Assembly (NCBI GenBank): GCA_013822345.1
Contig: PNKH01000075.1
Coordinates: forward strand, 1 to 40,806
Origin: Isosphaera sp.
GTDB taxonomy: Bacteria > Planctomycetota > Planctomycetia > Gemmatales > Gemmataceae
Direction of reading: 5' to 3'
Length of the DNA stretch: 40,806 nucleotides
Both the position numbers and the translations under genes were made by a program. Below are positions 30,010 through 38,365 of this stretch, in pieces (position 1 is the first letter of the stretch; every line of letters starts with the position of its first letter). The notes under the pieces were generated by a model, which saw nothing but the letters and a program-made list of their open reading frames with translations, did not search any database and was not told the origin of the DNA.

Positions 30010-30741
30010 TCACGGCGCCCCGAACCGGAACGAGTCGACGGCCGCGGCCAGCGGCCCGTCGCCGTCGCCGCGGCTCACGGCCACGACCAGCAGCCCGGAC
30101 GGCCGGTCGCCCGGGGCCGGGAGGATGAGGGCTCGGACGGTGTACACCTGGCCGGGGGTGGCCGGGCCGGTGTCGGCGTACACCGCCGGGATGATCAGCG
30201 GGGCCCGGCCGGGCCGGGGGATCACCTGCTGCGGCCGGACCAGCCGCCGCCCGCCGCCCCCGGCGGACTGCTGCCGGAGCCGCACCTCGTAAGCGCCCAC
30301 CCCGCCCACGTCCCGCCGCCCCTCGGAGGTCACGGCGGTCCCGGGGCCACCGAACGCGTCCCGGAGGTCCGCCGCCAGCTCCGTCAGCTTCGACCGGACC
30401 GTCTCCCCCGGGGTGTCCACCCAGACGTGGCCGACGTTCAACTCCTCCACCGTCTCGCGCCCGTCCCCGGACCCGGTTTGCCGGCGGACGGTGACGTAGT
30501 TCCGCGGGTTGTCCGGGCCGTGGGGGACGACCTCGCACCCGGCCGGGTAGTCGAACCGGAACGGGTGGTAGTCCGACGCCATCCGCCCGGTCAGGCCGGC
30601 CGGGGAGCTGACGTACCGCGCGAACCCCGGGGGCGGCCCCTCCTTGGCCCCGAGGGCCGTGGGCCCGCCCCGGCCGCACCCGGCGGCCACGAGGACGAGC
30701 CCGGCCAGGAGCGGGCGCGGGCCGAGACGGGTGGGACGCAT
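30010..30741 (-). CDS. Predicted lipoprotein of unknown function
   Basis: 243 residues with a lipoprotein signal: LLAGLVLVAAGC, cysteine at about 22 as lipidation site. The mature part is a soluble beta-rich domain (FRFDYPAGCEVVPHG, VEELNVGHVWVDTPGETV, VGAYEVRLRQQ, YTVRALILPAPGDRPSGLLVVAV), similar in outline to PsbP/DUF1795-like domains but not assignable with confidence. Encoded 47 bp after the giant kinase gene on the same strand. A role as envelope sensor or partner of the kinase is possible but unsupported. Confidence 0.8.
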   Translation of the reverse strand: MRPTRLGPRPLLAGLVLVAAGCGRGGPTALGAKEGPPPGFARYVSSPAGLTGRMASDYHPFRFDYPAGCEVVPHGPDNPRNYVTVRRQTGSGDGRETVEELNVGHVWVDTPGETVRSKLTELAADLRDAFGGPGTAVTSEGRRDVGGVGAYEVRLRQQSAGGGGRRLVRPQQVIPRPGRAPLIIPAVYADTGPATPGQVYTVRALILPAPGDRPSGLLVVAVSRGDGDGPLAAAVDSFRFGAP

Positions 30742-30788
30742 CACGCACCTCGGGAATGTGGAGTCGTTCGGGCGGGCCGGCCGCCCGG

Positions 30789-33700
30789 TCACTGCGGGCG
30801 GACGAGCCCCTCGGCTTCCTTCACCAGCACCTCCAGCGCCGCCCGCTCCTGCCACGGCAGCGCGTCCCACCGCGACGGCCTCCCGCCGCCCGCCGGCTTG
30901 CGCGCGTCGTCGACCCACGCCTTCGCCTTGTCGAGCCAGTCGGCGGCCGCCTTGTCGCCGGTCTGGTGGAGGGCCATCGCCAGGAACAGCCACACCGCCG
31001 GGGACGGGTCCGGGCGGAGGCGGCGGGCGGCGTCGAGCTGCTTGACCGCCTCGTCGAACTTCCCGGCCCGGTACAGGACGGCCCCGTAGCTCCGGGCGAA
31101 CGGGTAGCTCCGCGGGTCGGCCCGGGCGCAGGCGAGGGCCGCCGCGGCCAGCCGGTCGTAGTCCGCCACCGCCTCCGGCCGCAGCGCGCACACCCACGCC
31201 GCGAGGGAGACCGTGTGCGGGTCGAACGCGGTCGGGGTGCCGAACGGGTGGACCGTCTGGCGGCCGAAGTCCCCGGTCACGATCCCCTGCTTCTCCCCGG
31301 GGACGGCCGGGACGAACACGTGCGCCAGGTTCCGGCACGCGGCGTCGCACTCGGCCCCGCGGCCGGCGGCCAGGTACGCCCGGGCGAGGTCGAGCCACGC
31401 CGCCGGGTTGAGCGGGCCGTTCACGTTGATCAGGTTCTGCGGGATGCGGGTCAGGTCGAGGTTCTCCCCGTGCGACTCCCCGAGCGCGGCCCGGCGCAGG
31501 TCCCCGATCGCATTCGCCCACTCCCCGCCGGCCGCCCGGGCGGCCCCGCGGCCGTGCCACAGGTGCGACGGCACCCCGTCCGCCTCCCGCCAGTACCCGA
31601 ACAGGCCGGTCTTCGGGTACCCGGCGATGGCCCGGTCGAACGCCGCCGCCGACCCCTTCCAGTCCCCGACCCGGGCCGCGACCCGGCCGAGATGGGCGTG
31701 CGGCTCCCACCGGTCCGGGGCGAGCGCCGCCGCCCGCTCGAACTCCCGCCGGGCCGGGTCCGGGCGGTCGACCCGGAAGAGGGCCGCCCCGTGGCGGAGC
31801 CGCAGGTCGGGGTCGGCCGGGTGCCGGGCGGCGAGGCGCTCCAGGTGCCACCGGGCCGCCTCCCACGCCCCCTCCGCCTCCCCGAGCGCGGCCGACCGGC
31901 GGTGCCACCCGTCCGGGTCGGGCGACGCCGGCTCCCCCGCCGCGGACTTCCGGAACCCCGCCCGCGCCTCGGCCCACCCGGCGGCGTCGAGGAGCCGGGT
32001 CACCCCGTCCGCGTCGCGGCGCATCCCGGTGACCACCTCCAGCCACGCGGTCACGTCCCGGGGCGGTAGGGCGACCGGCCCGGGGACCGCCCACAGCGCC
32101 CCGGCCCCGTCGTCCCCGGCGGTGACCGCCGCGCGACCGTCCGGGCGGAACGCCGCCACCCGGACCTGGTCCCGGTGGGGCAGCGGCGGCCCGACCGGCA
32201 GCCCGGTCGCCGCGTCCCACAGCCGCCCGGCCCCGTCCTCCCCGCCGGACAGGATCAGCCGGCCGTCCGGCGAGTAGGCCGCCGCCAGCACCCGCCCCGG
32301 GTGCGGCATCGACCGGCCGACCGGCCCGCCGGTGTCGGTCCGCCACGTCCGGACCGACCCGTCCCAGCTCGCCGTCAGGAACGTCTTCCCGTCCGGGGCG
32401 AACGCCGCCGCCACCACCGCCGCCCGATGCCGGGCCGGCTCCCCGATGAGGTTGCCCGTCTCGGTCTCCCACACCCGGGCCGCCCCGTCCCCGCCGGCCG
32501 TCAGGACCGTCTTCCCGTCCGGGGCGAAGGCGACCGCGACCACCGGGCCGTCGTGCCGGGCGGGCCGGCCGACCGGCTTCCCGTGCCACCGGTCGCCCGG
32601 CCGGTCGTTCGGGTCCCGGGCCGGGGTCACGTCCCAGACCCGCACCGTGCCGTCCCTCCGGCCGACCGCCACCCGGGTCCCGTCCGGGCCGACGGCGACC
32701 GCGTACACGTCCCGCTCGTCGCCCGGGCCGAACCCGCCGAACGCCGGCTCCTCCCGCGGGTCGGCCAGCGTCATCTTCACCCACAACTCGTCGGCGTCGA
32801 CCCGGTACGCCTTCCCGTCGCGACACCCGAACGCGAACCACGCCCCGCCCGGGGCGAACGCGAGGGCGTGGACCGGGGAGGTCTGGTTCCGGCGGCCCGG
32901 GACCCGCCCCGTCCCCTTCCCGCGGGCCGGGCCCCAGACCGGGTCCGGGTCGTCGAACCAGTTCCACGAGTCGCGGTCGCCGCCGAGCCCGAGGGCACCC
33001 GGGCGGGCGCTGGTCACCCGGACCGGGAGCTTGTCCGGGATCCCCGGGGTCGGCGCCTTCCCCGGCCACGTGTCGCGGACGACCGCCCGGCCGAGCCGGG
33101 CGTCCCAGAACAGGACCTCGCCGGTGTCGCCGGCGGACAGCAGGAGCTTGCCGTCCGGGGCGAACGCGAGGGCGTTCACCTCGTTCCCGTGGGGGAGCGG
33201 CCCGCCGACCGGCTCCCCGGTCCGGGCGTCCCACAGCCGGGCGGTCCCGTCCCGGCTCCCGGTGGCGAACCGGGTCCCGCCGCGGTCGACCGCCACGCAC
33301 AGGACCGGGCCGGCGTGGGCCAGCGGCGGGCCGGCGACCTGGCCGACCCCGACCCGCCACCGGCGGGCGTCCCCGGCCCCGCGCCCCTGGGCGGTGAACA
33401 CCGTCCGCCCGTCCGGCCCGAACGCCACCCCGAGCACCTCCTCGGAGTGCGCCAGCAGCTGCCCGACCGCGGCCCCGCCCGGCACTTGCCACACCCGGGC
33501 CGTCCGGTCGGTGCCGCCGCTGACCAGGGTCAGCCCGTCCGGGCTGAAGGCCACGGACGTGACCCGCCCGGTGTGGGCCAGCGGCGGGCCGGCCGCCTCC
33601 CCGGTGCCGGCGTCGAGCACCCGGGCCGCCCGGTCGTCCCCGCCGACCGCCAGCCACCGGCCGTCGGGGGAGAAGGCGACCGCGTTCACCGGCTCGTCCG

Positions 33701-35777
33701 ACCCGCCGACCGAGTACCGCGGCTCGCGGGTCTTCGCGTCCCACGCCACCACCCCGCCGGTGCGGTACCCGCAGGCGATCACCGCCCCGTCCGGCGACCA
33801 CGCGACCGCCCGCACCCACCCGCGCGCCGGGACCGCCGCCCCCGTCGGCCCCCGCTTCGCCACGTCCCAGAACCGCAGCTTGCCCGCGCTCCCGCCGGTC
33901 ACCACCGCCGCCCCGTCCGGGCGGAACGCCGCCGCCGAGATCAGCCCGCCGTCCTTCTCGAACAGCTCCCCGACCGGCTTCCCGGACACCGGGTCGATCA
34001 GCACGACGCGGTCGTGGGCGACCGCCAGGAGCGTCTTGCCGTCCGGCGAGAAGGCGAGGCCGGTGACCCAGTTCTCGGCCGTCACCGGCCCGGCAACCGC
34101 CTCCCCGGTGGCCGCGTCCCGGACCCGGACGTTCTTCGCCCAGTCGGCCGTCGCCACCCGGGTCCCGTCCGGGCTGACCGCGACCGCCGCCACCCCGGTC
34201 GGGTGCGGCCAGACGTCGTCGAGGGCGTTCAGGTGGGCGTGCCACACCCCGAGGTTCCGGCGGATCAGGTCGGCGAGGTCCGGGGCCTCGGCCTGGTCGG
34301 CCAGGGCGAGGCCGTGCCCGAGCGCGACCAGCCCGCGGGCCACGTCCCCCTTCTCGCACAGGTCCTGCCCCTGCCGGTACGCCAGCAGCGTCGCCTCCCG
34401 CTCGGCCGCCCGCTTCTCCCGGCGGGCGTTCTCCGCCTCCGCCTTCTGCGCCGCCGCCAGGTTCCCGTTCACCCGCGCGAGTTGCTCCTGGTCGGCCGCG
34501 ATCTGCTCGTTCCGCTCGGCCAGCGCAGCGTTCCGGCCGGCGAGGCCGAGGGCCCGGTCGCGGGACTGGTAGATCAGGACGAACGCCACCAGGGCGACGA
34601 CCGACACCACGGCGGCCGCGGCCGTCGGGACCGGGTTCCGGCCGCACCACCGGCGGGCCCGGCCGAGCGGCCCGACCGGGCGGGACCGGGGCGGCCGGCC
34701 GGTCAGGAACCGGCCGAGGTCGTCGGCCAGGTCGGCGGCGGTGGCGAACCGCCGGGCCGGACTCTTCTCCAGGCACCGGAGGCAGATCGTCTGCAGGTCC
34801 CGCGGGACCGCCCGGTTCAGCCGGCGCGGGGCCGGCGGGGCGTCGTGGAGAACCATCCGCACCGTCTCGGACGGCGTCTCCCCGCGGAACGGCGGGCGGC
34901 CGGTCAACAGCTCGAACAGGACCGCCCCGAGGGAGTACACGTCCGACGGCCGGCCGACGAGGTGGCTCCGCCCGTCGGCCTGCTCCGGGGACATGTACGG
35001 GGGCGACCCGAGGACGGCGTTCGTCCCGGTCAGTGGCTCCGGCGCGTCGAGCAGCTTGGCCAGCCCGAAGTCTGCGACCTTCCACCGCCCGTCCGCGGTC
35101 CGCAGCACGTTCCCCGGCTTCAGGTCGCGGTGGACCACGTCGCCGTCGTGGGCCGCCTGCACCGCGGCCGCCAGCTCGGCGACGATCCGGGCCGCCTCGG
35201 CCGGGGTCACCGCCCCGGCCCGGAGGTGGGCGGCGAGCGACCCGCCGGGGCAGAACTCCATCGCCAGGTACGGCAGCCCGTCATGTTCCCCGACCTCGTA
35301 CACCTGGACGATCCCGGGGTGGGACAGCCGGGCGGCGGCCTCGGCCTCGACCCGGAACCGCTCCCGGTCGGCCGGGCGGGCGTGCCGGCCGGCGAGGATC
35401 AGCTTCAGGGCGACGACCCGCTTGAGCACCCGGTGCCGGGCCCGGTACACCACCCCCATCCCCCCGTACCCGACGAACCCGAGCAGGTCGTACTCGCCGA
35501 ACGCCGCCCCGGGCGGCGGGGCCCCGTCCGGGGGGAGGGTGCGGTCGGCCCCGCCGGACACCGTGTTCGCCCCGCCGGCGGCCGCCCCGGGCGGGCCGGC
35601 GACCTCGGCCAGCCGCCCCTCGGCGGCGAGGAACGCCCGCAGCTCGTCGGCGAGGTGCGGGTGGCGGGCGATCAGGTCGGCCGGGTCCGGCGGGCGGCCG
35701 GCGTCGACCGCCTCCAGGTAGGAGGCGACGACCCGGCTCAGCTCGGGCTCCGGGAGCGGGCAGGTGTCGTCCGGCAT
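30789..35777 (-). CDS. Giant membrane Ser/Thr kinase with WD40 propellers and TPR region
   Basis: 1662 residues. Order: leader (1-90); Hanks kinase (about 94-360) with glycine loop GYGGMGVV (103-110), Lys125 (VALK), HRD 216-218, DFG 236-238 and SPEQ; one membrane helix (about 384-403); coiled coil (405-465); at least 15 WD40-like repeats (about 520-1290), recognised by repeated V-x-A-V-A-F-S-P-D-G-x-x-L ... R-V-W-D units; then a helical repeat region with TPR-like units (about 1320-1655; AAARWHLERLAARHPADPDLRLRHGAALF and similar). Full set of kinase residues, so likely active. The domains outside the membrane may bind proteins or ligands. It is the core of an operon with an ECF sigma factor at the front, a pattern established for planctomycetes. 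Confidence 0.93.
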   Translation of the reverse strand: MPDDTCPLPEPELSRVVASYLEAVDAGRPPDPADLIARHPHLADELRAFLAAEGRLAEVAGPPGAAAGGANTVSGGADRTLPPDGAPPPGAAFGEYDLLGFVGYGGMGVVYRARHRVLKRVVALKLILAGRHARPADRERFRVEAEAAARLSHPGIVQVYEVGEHDGLPYLAMEFCPGGSLAAHLRAGAVTPAEAARIVAELAAAVQAAHDGDVVHRDLKPGNVLRTADGRWKVADFGLAKLLDAPEPLTGTNAVLGSPPYMSPEQADGRSHLVGRPSDVYSLGAVLFELLTGRPPFRGETPSETVRMVLHDAPPAPRRLNRAVPRDLQTICLRCLEKSPARRFATAADLADDLGRFLTGRPPRSRPVGPLGRARRWCGRNPVPTAAAAVVSVVALVAFVLIYQSRDRALGLAGRNAALAERNEQIAADQEQLARVNGNLAAAQKAEAENARREKRAAEREATLLAYRQGQDLCEKGDVARGLVALGHGLALADQAEAPDLADLIRRNLGVWHAHLNALDDVWPHPTGVAAVAVSPDGTRVATADWAKNVRVRDAATGEAVAGPVTAENWVTGLAFSPDGKTLLAVAHDRVVLIDPVSGKPVGELFEKDGGLISAAAFRPDGAAVVTGGSAGKLRFWDVAKRGPTGAAVPARGWVRAVAWSPDGAVIACGYRTGGVVAWDAKTREPRYSVGGSDEPVNAVAFSPDGRWLAVGGDDRAARVLDAGTGEAAGPPLAHTGRVTSVAFSPDGLTLVSGGTDRTARVWQVPGGAAVGQLLAHSEEVLGVAFGPDGRTVFTAQGRGAGDARRWRVGVGQVAGPPLAHAGPVLCVAVDRGGTRFATGSRDGTARLWDARTGEPVGGPLPHGNEVNALAFAPDGKLLLSAGDTGEVLFWDARLGRAVVRDTWPGKAPTPGIPDKLPVRVTSARPGALGLGGDRDSWNWFDDPDPVWGPARGKGTGRVPGRRNQTSPVHALAFAPGGAWFAFGCRDGKAYRVDADELWVKMTLADPREEPAFGGFGPGDERDVYAVAVGPDGTRVAVGRRDGTVRVWDVTPARDPNDRPGDRWHGKPVGRPARHDGPVVAVAFAPDGKTVLTAGGDGAARVWETETGNLIGEPARHRAAVVAAAFAPDGKTFLTASWDGSVRTWRTDTGGPVGRSMPHPGRVLAAAYSPDGRLILSGGEDGAGRLWDAATGLPVGPPLPHRDQVRVAAFRPDGRAAVTAGDDGAGALWAVPGPVALPPRDVTAWLEVVTGMRRDADGVTRLLDAAGWAEARAGFRKSAAGEPASPDPDGWHRRSAALGEAEGAWEAARWHLERLAARHPADPDLRLRHGAALFRVDRPDPARREFERAAALAPDRWEPHAHLGRVAARVGDWKGSAAAFDRAIAGYPKTGLFGYWREADGVPSHLWHGRGAARAAGGEWANAIGDLRRAALGESHGENLDLTRIPQNLINVNGPLNPAAWLDLARAYLAAGRGAECDAACRNLAHVFVPAVPGEKQGIVTGDFGRQTVHPFGTPTAFDPHTVSLAAWVCALRPEAVADYDRLAAAALACARADPRSYPFARSYGAVLYRAGKFDEAVKQLDAARRLRPDPSPAVWLFLAMALHQTGDKAAADWLDKAKAWVDDARKPAGGGRPSRWDALPWQERAALEVLVKEAEGLVRPQ

Positions 35778-35796
35778 CGTCCGGCTCCGAAGGGGA

Positions 35797-36531
35797 TCAG
35801 GGCGTGGGCGCCAGGTTCCGGATCAGTTGCTCGACCTCGCGCACCCGGGGGATGCCGAAGAACCCGATCTCCCGCACCGACCACCCGCCGGGGACGTGGT
35901 GCCCGCGGCCGGGCGGCCCGGAGGTGTGGCCCGGGACCCAGTACGGCTCCTTCGCCAGGATCAGGTCCCCGGACCCGTCCGGCCGCTGCCGCCGCTCGAC
36001 CGCGGTCAGGTCGGCCGGGCCGAACGACCGGACGTGGGTGCTCCACCCGCCGTCGAACACGACCGCCCGCCGGTCGGTCACGACGTACACGGTGTTCGTC
36101 GCCTTGTAGGCCGCCCACACCGGGGCGAGCAGCATCCCCAGCCCGACCGTCAGGAACAGCAGCCCGAAGTACGGGAACAGGTCGTGGAACGAGAACCCGG
36201 AGTCCTCCTTCGGCGGCGGAACCGGGGCCGGGGCGGGGGGCGGGGCGGCGCCCCACGGGTCGCGGTCCATCCGGTCCCGGGTCTCGTTCCACCGCCGGTC
36301 GAAGTCGGCGTGCCGCTGCTTCATCTCCTTGTGCTTCTCGCCCATCTCGAACGCCCCGGCCATCCAGAACGCGGCGAACCCGGCGACGAAGAGGCCGAAG
36401 AACGCCGTCGGCAGCGACCGGGCGACGCGGCCGAACACCGCCGGCCGGCCGGCCCACCGGACCTGCTCCCCGGCGTTCAGCTCCTCCGCGACCATCCGCC
36501 GCAGCCCGTCCGGGAGCGATGCGAGGCTCAT
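35797..36531 (-). CDS. Membrane protein with PH-like domain
   Basis: 244 residues. Two hydrophobic segments (about 40-62, SLPTAFFGLFVAGFAAFWMAG, and about 118-140, YFGLLFLTVGLGMLLAPVW) flank a charged and Pro-rich stretch. The C-terminal third has the bacterial PH-like pattern NTVYVVTDRRAVVFDGGW and SFGPADLTAVERRQR, as in YdbT-type membrane proteins. Located 12 bp after the zinc-ribbon gene and 19 bp before the giant kinase. It may localise or sense lipids for the signalling complex. Confidence 0.85.
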   Translation of the reverse strand: MSLASLPDGLRRMVAEELNAGEQVRWAGRPAVFGRVARSLPTAFFGLFVAGFAAFWMAGAFEMGEKHKEMKQRHADFDRRWNETRDRMDRDPWGAAPPPAPAPVPPPKEDSGFSFHDLFPYFGLLFLTVGLGMLLAPVWAAYKATNTVYVVTDRRAVVFDGGWSTHVRSFGPADLTAVERRQRPDGSGDLILAKEPYWVPGHTSGPPGRGHHVPGGWSVREIGFFGIPRVREVEQLIRNLAPTP

Positions 36532-36543
36532 GACGGTCCCCCT

Positions 36544-37242
36544 TCACGAGTACTTCGCCACCAGCTTCGAGATGTCGCCCAGGATCGCGGCGGCGATCGC
36601 CTGGCCCATCTTCTCACGGAACAGCCCGGTGGAACAGAATCCGTTCATGGACTGGGTGACGGTGCCGGTCACCTGCCCCTCGCCGGCGAACGACGACCAG
36701 GGGGTCTCGGCGGCCAGGGTGTAGCTGGCGGTGAAGCTGCACGACCCGCTCTTGAAGAACGGCACCCAGTCGGACCCGTCGGGGGCGACGCGGGTGATGG
36801 TGATCTCCAGCCTCGACTGCCCCGGCCCGCCGCCGGTGCCGGCCTTCCGGATCGCGTCCGCCGCCGCCGTGGCCAGGTCGTGGCCGGTGCCGCGCGGCAC
36901 CCCGACCGTCACCGCCGGGGTGAACTGGACGCCGCGGAGCGGGGCCGGCCGGCCGCGCCCGGCCGTCTCGTACCGGGCCTTGTTCTGCCCCTCGGCCGAC
37001 CACTTCGACTCGGTCTTCTCGGCGGTGACCGCCCCGGTCTCGGCCAGGACGACGGCGACGGCGAGGAGGCCGAGGCCGCCGAGCAGCAGGCAGCCGAGGA
37101 GCTTCGGCCCGCCGCCCCGGGCCGGGGACGGTGCCGCGCCGGGGGTGCCCGGGGGCGCCCCGCACTTCGGGCACGGCGGGCTCCCCTCGCCGGTGAACAC
37201 ATCCTGCGCCCCGCAGCGGGCGCAGTGGGGATTGACGGACAT
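36544..37242 (-). CDS. Membrane protein with N-terminal zinc ribbon
   Basis: 232 residues. Residues 1-30 hold two CxxC knuckles (HCARCGAQDV and PCPKCGAPPG) of a zinc ribbon, a Pro/Gly linker, then one membrane helix (about 50-69, LLGCLLLGGLGLLAVAVVLA). The exterior part (about 75-232) is a mixed beta domain with TRVAPDGSDWVPFF, CSFTASYTLAA and a C-terminal amphipathic helix. Encoded 12 bp upstream of the PH-like membrane protein gene. Cytosolic zinc ribbon plus membrane anchor suggests a scaffold; function not identified. Confidence 0.82.
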   Translation of the reverse strand: MSVNPHCARCGAQDVFTGEGSPPCPKCGAPPGTPGAAPSPARGGGPKLLGCLLLGGLGLLAVAVVLAETGAVTAEKTESKWSAEGQNKARYETAGRGRPAPLRGVQFTPAVTVGVPRGTGHDLATAAADAIRKAGTGGGPGQSRLEITITRVAPDGSDWVPFFKSGSCSFTASYTLAAETPWSSFAGEGQVTGTVTQSMNGFCSTGLFREKMGQAIAAAILGDISKLVAKYS

Positions 37243-37279
37243 GGCGGCGGGCTCCTGTTCCGCAGGTTGCTGGGTCGGC

Positions 37280-37389
37280 GTAGAGTGGGCCGGACCCGGG
37301 CGCTCCGCCCGGGGAGGCCCACGCGCGCCACCTCGACGGTTCCCGCGTGGGCCTCCCGCGGCGAAGCGCCGCGGTCCGGCCCACCCTAC
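37280..37389. repeat. Family F inverted repeat, copy 3
   Basis: Outer arms gtagagtgggccggac and gtccggcccaccctac, with a single mismatch; inner stems cccgggcg-ctc-cgcccggg on the left and ccgcggcg-aag-cgccgcgg on the right; the middle contains a further gcgtgggcctcccgc/ggaggcccacgcg pairing. It ends 8 bp from the ECF sigma stop and lies between that gene and the zinc-ribbon gene, so it may set differing expression within the operon. Confidence 0.93.
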
Positions 37390-37397
37390 CCCTCTCG

Positions 37398-37976
37398 TCA
37401 CCCCGGGTCGGGCGGGTCGGCGAGCAGCTCCTTGAGGCGGATCAGCCCGCGGCTGACCAGCCCGCCGACGGCCGGCACCGTCCGCCCCATCCGGGCGGCG
37501 ACCGCCTTCACCGTGAGGCCGTGGAAGTACCGCAGCTCGACCGCCTCCCGCTGGTCGTCCGAGAGCCGGGCGAGGGCGGACGCGAGGCGGAGGGCCAACT
37601 CGTCCCGCTCGGCCCGGGCCGGGGGCGACAGGCCGCCGTCGGCCGCCCACGCCTCCAGCCGGACGGACGACGCCTCGACCTCGGCGTCGAGCGACCGGAG
37701 CCGCCGCACGTCCCGCTGCTGCCGCCGCCCGTCCCGGACGACGGTCCGGATCTGGTTGGCCAGGATGCCGCGGAGCCAGGCGGCGTACCGCCCGCCGGTC
37801 CCGCCCGCGAACTGGTCGGCGTCCCGGTGGGCGAGCAGCAGGGTCTGGTTGACGATGTCGGACGGGTCGACCCCGAACAGGGCGCGGAGGTCCGGCGGGA
37901 AGTGGCGGCGGGCGAGGAGGAGCAGGTAGTCCCGGTACCGGCCCAACTCCCGGACCGGGTCGGCGGCCTCCGTCAT
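37398..37976 (-). CDS. ECF-type RNA polymerase sigma factor
   Basis: 192 residues. Sigma2-like segment: PSDIVNQTLLLAHRDADQFAGGTGGRYAAWLRGILANQIRTVVRDGRRQQRD; sigma4-like helix-turn-helix: RLSDDQREAVELRYFHGLTVKAVAARMGRTVPAVGGLVSRGLIRLKELL. Size and composition fit the planctomycete ECF group linked to Ser/Thr kinases. Start ATG at 37976 has a strong GGAGG Shine-Dalgarno 8 bp ahead; alternative ATGs at 38003 and 38048 lack one. First gene of the operon running to 29613 (zinc-ribbon protein, PH-like protein, kinase/WD40/TPR, lipoprotein, coiled-coil protein). No anti-sigma domain is visible in the neighbours, so control by kinase phosphorylation is plausible. Confidence 0.93.
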   Translation of the reverse strand: MTEAADPVRELGRYRDYLLLLARRHFPPDLRALFGVDPSDIVNQTLLLAHRDADQFAGGTGGRYAAWLRGILANQIRTVVRDGRRQQRDVRRLRSLDAEVEASSVRLEAWAADGGLSPPARAERDELALRLASALARLSDDQREAVELRYFHGLTVKAVAARMGRTVPAVGGLVSRGLIRLKELLADPPDPG

Positions 37977-38239
37977 GGCTCCGTCCTCCGGCGTCCGGCT
38001 CATCGCACACCCCCGGCAGGAGTACGGACGGCGCCCCGCCGCCGTCACCGGTCCTCCCCAGTGGTACGGGTGCCGTCCGCGGCCGGGTGATGCGCGGAAA
38101 GTGAGAGAAAGTCCGGGTCGGGGCTCCTGACGGGCGTGAGAATCGCAGTCGGCATCCGACCGGCGGGGGGCATGTGATGCGTGCGCGGACGCGGACGCCG
38201 CGACGTGGTCGCCAGCCCGTGGGAGGTGCGGGATGTCGG

Positions 38240-38267
38240 CCGTCGCTCACGCGTCCGGCTCGGACGG
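38240..38267. repeat. Family H repeat, solo copy
   Basis: ccgtcgctcacgcgtccggc plus flanking bases, a near-exact match to one arm of the inverted repeat at 16128-16195 and without a paired arm here. One of the few repeats in the window that is not next to a stop codon. Confidence 0.85.
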
Positions 38268-38300
38268 CACCGTCTGCGGGCCGCGGGGGCGGGGTTCCGG

Positions 38301-38308
38301 TATAGAAT
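38301..38308 (+). promoter_or_regulatory. -10-like box upstream of the DUF1549 gene
   Basis: TATAGAAT stands out in a very GC-rich stretch 58 bp before the ATG at 38366. No convincing -35 box at the right distance; weak support. Confidence 0.3.
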
Positions 38309-38365
38309 CCTCCCCGCCCGCCGCCCCGCCTCCGCACGCCGCCCCGCCGCTCACGAGTCCCCGCC

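Larger units (their letters stand above)
37977..38365. other. Divergent intergenic region of 389 bp
   Basis: Separates the ECF sigma gene (minus) from the DUF1549 gene (plus). Nothing coding is supported. It holds the family H solo copy (38240-38267) and a possible -10 box for the plus-strand gene (tatagaat at 38301-38308). No clear sigma70 promoter for the ECF gene was found; the segment 38050-38110 read on the minus strand is pyrimidine-rich and could contain an autoregulated ECF promoter, but I cannot name its boxes. Confidence 0.7.

Noticed and set aside
30010-35085. Long second minus-strand frame (1691 codons) within the kinase region that ends in the lipoprotein
   Set aside because: Its first ~1400 codons are a shifted reading of the kinase gene and are Arg/Pro/Gly-rich; only the last 243 codons from the ATG at 30741 resemble a protein (lipobox and beta domain).
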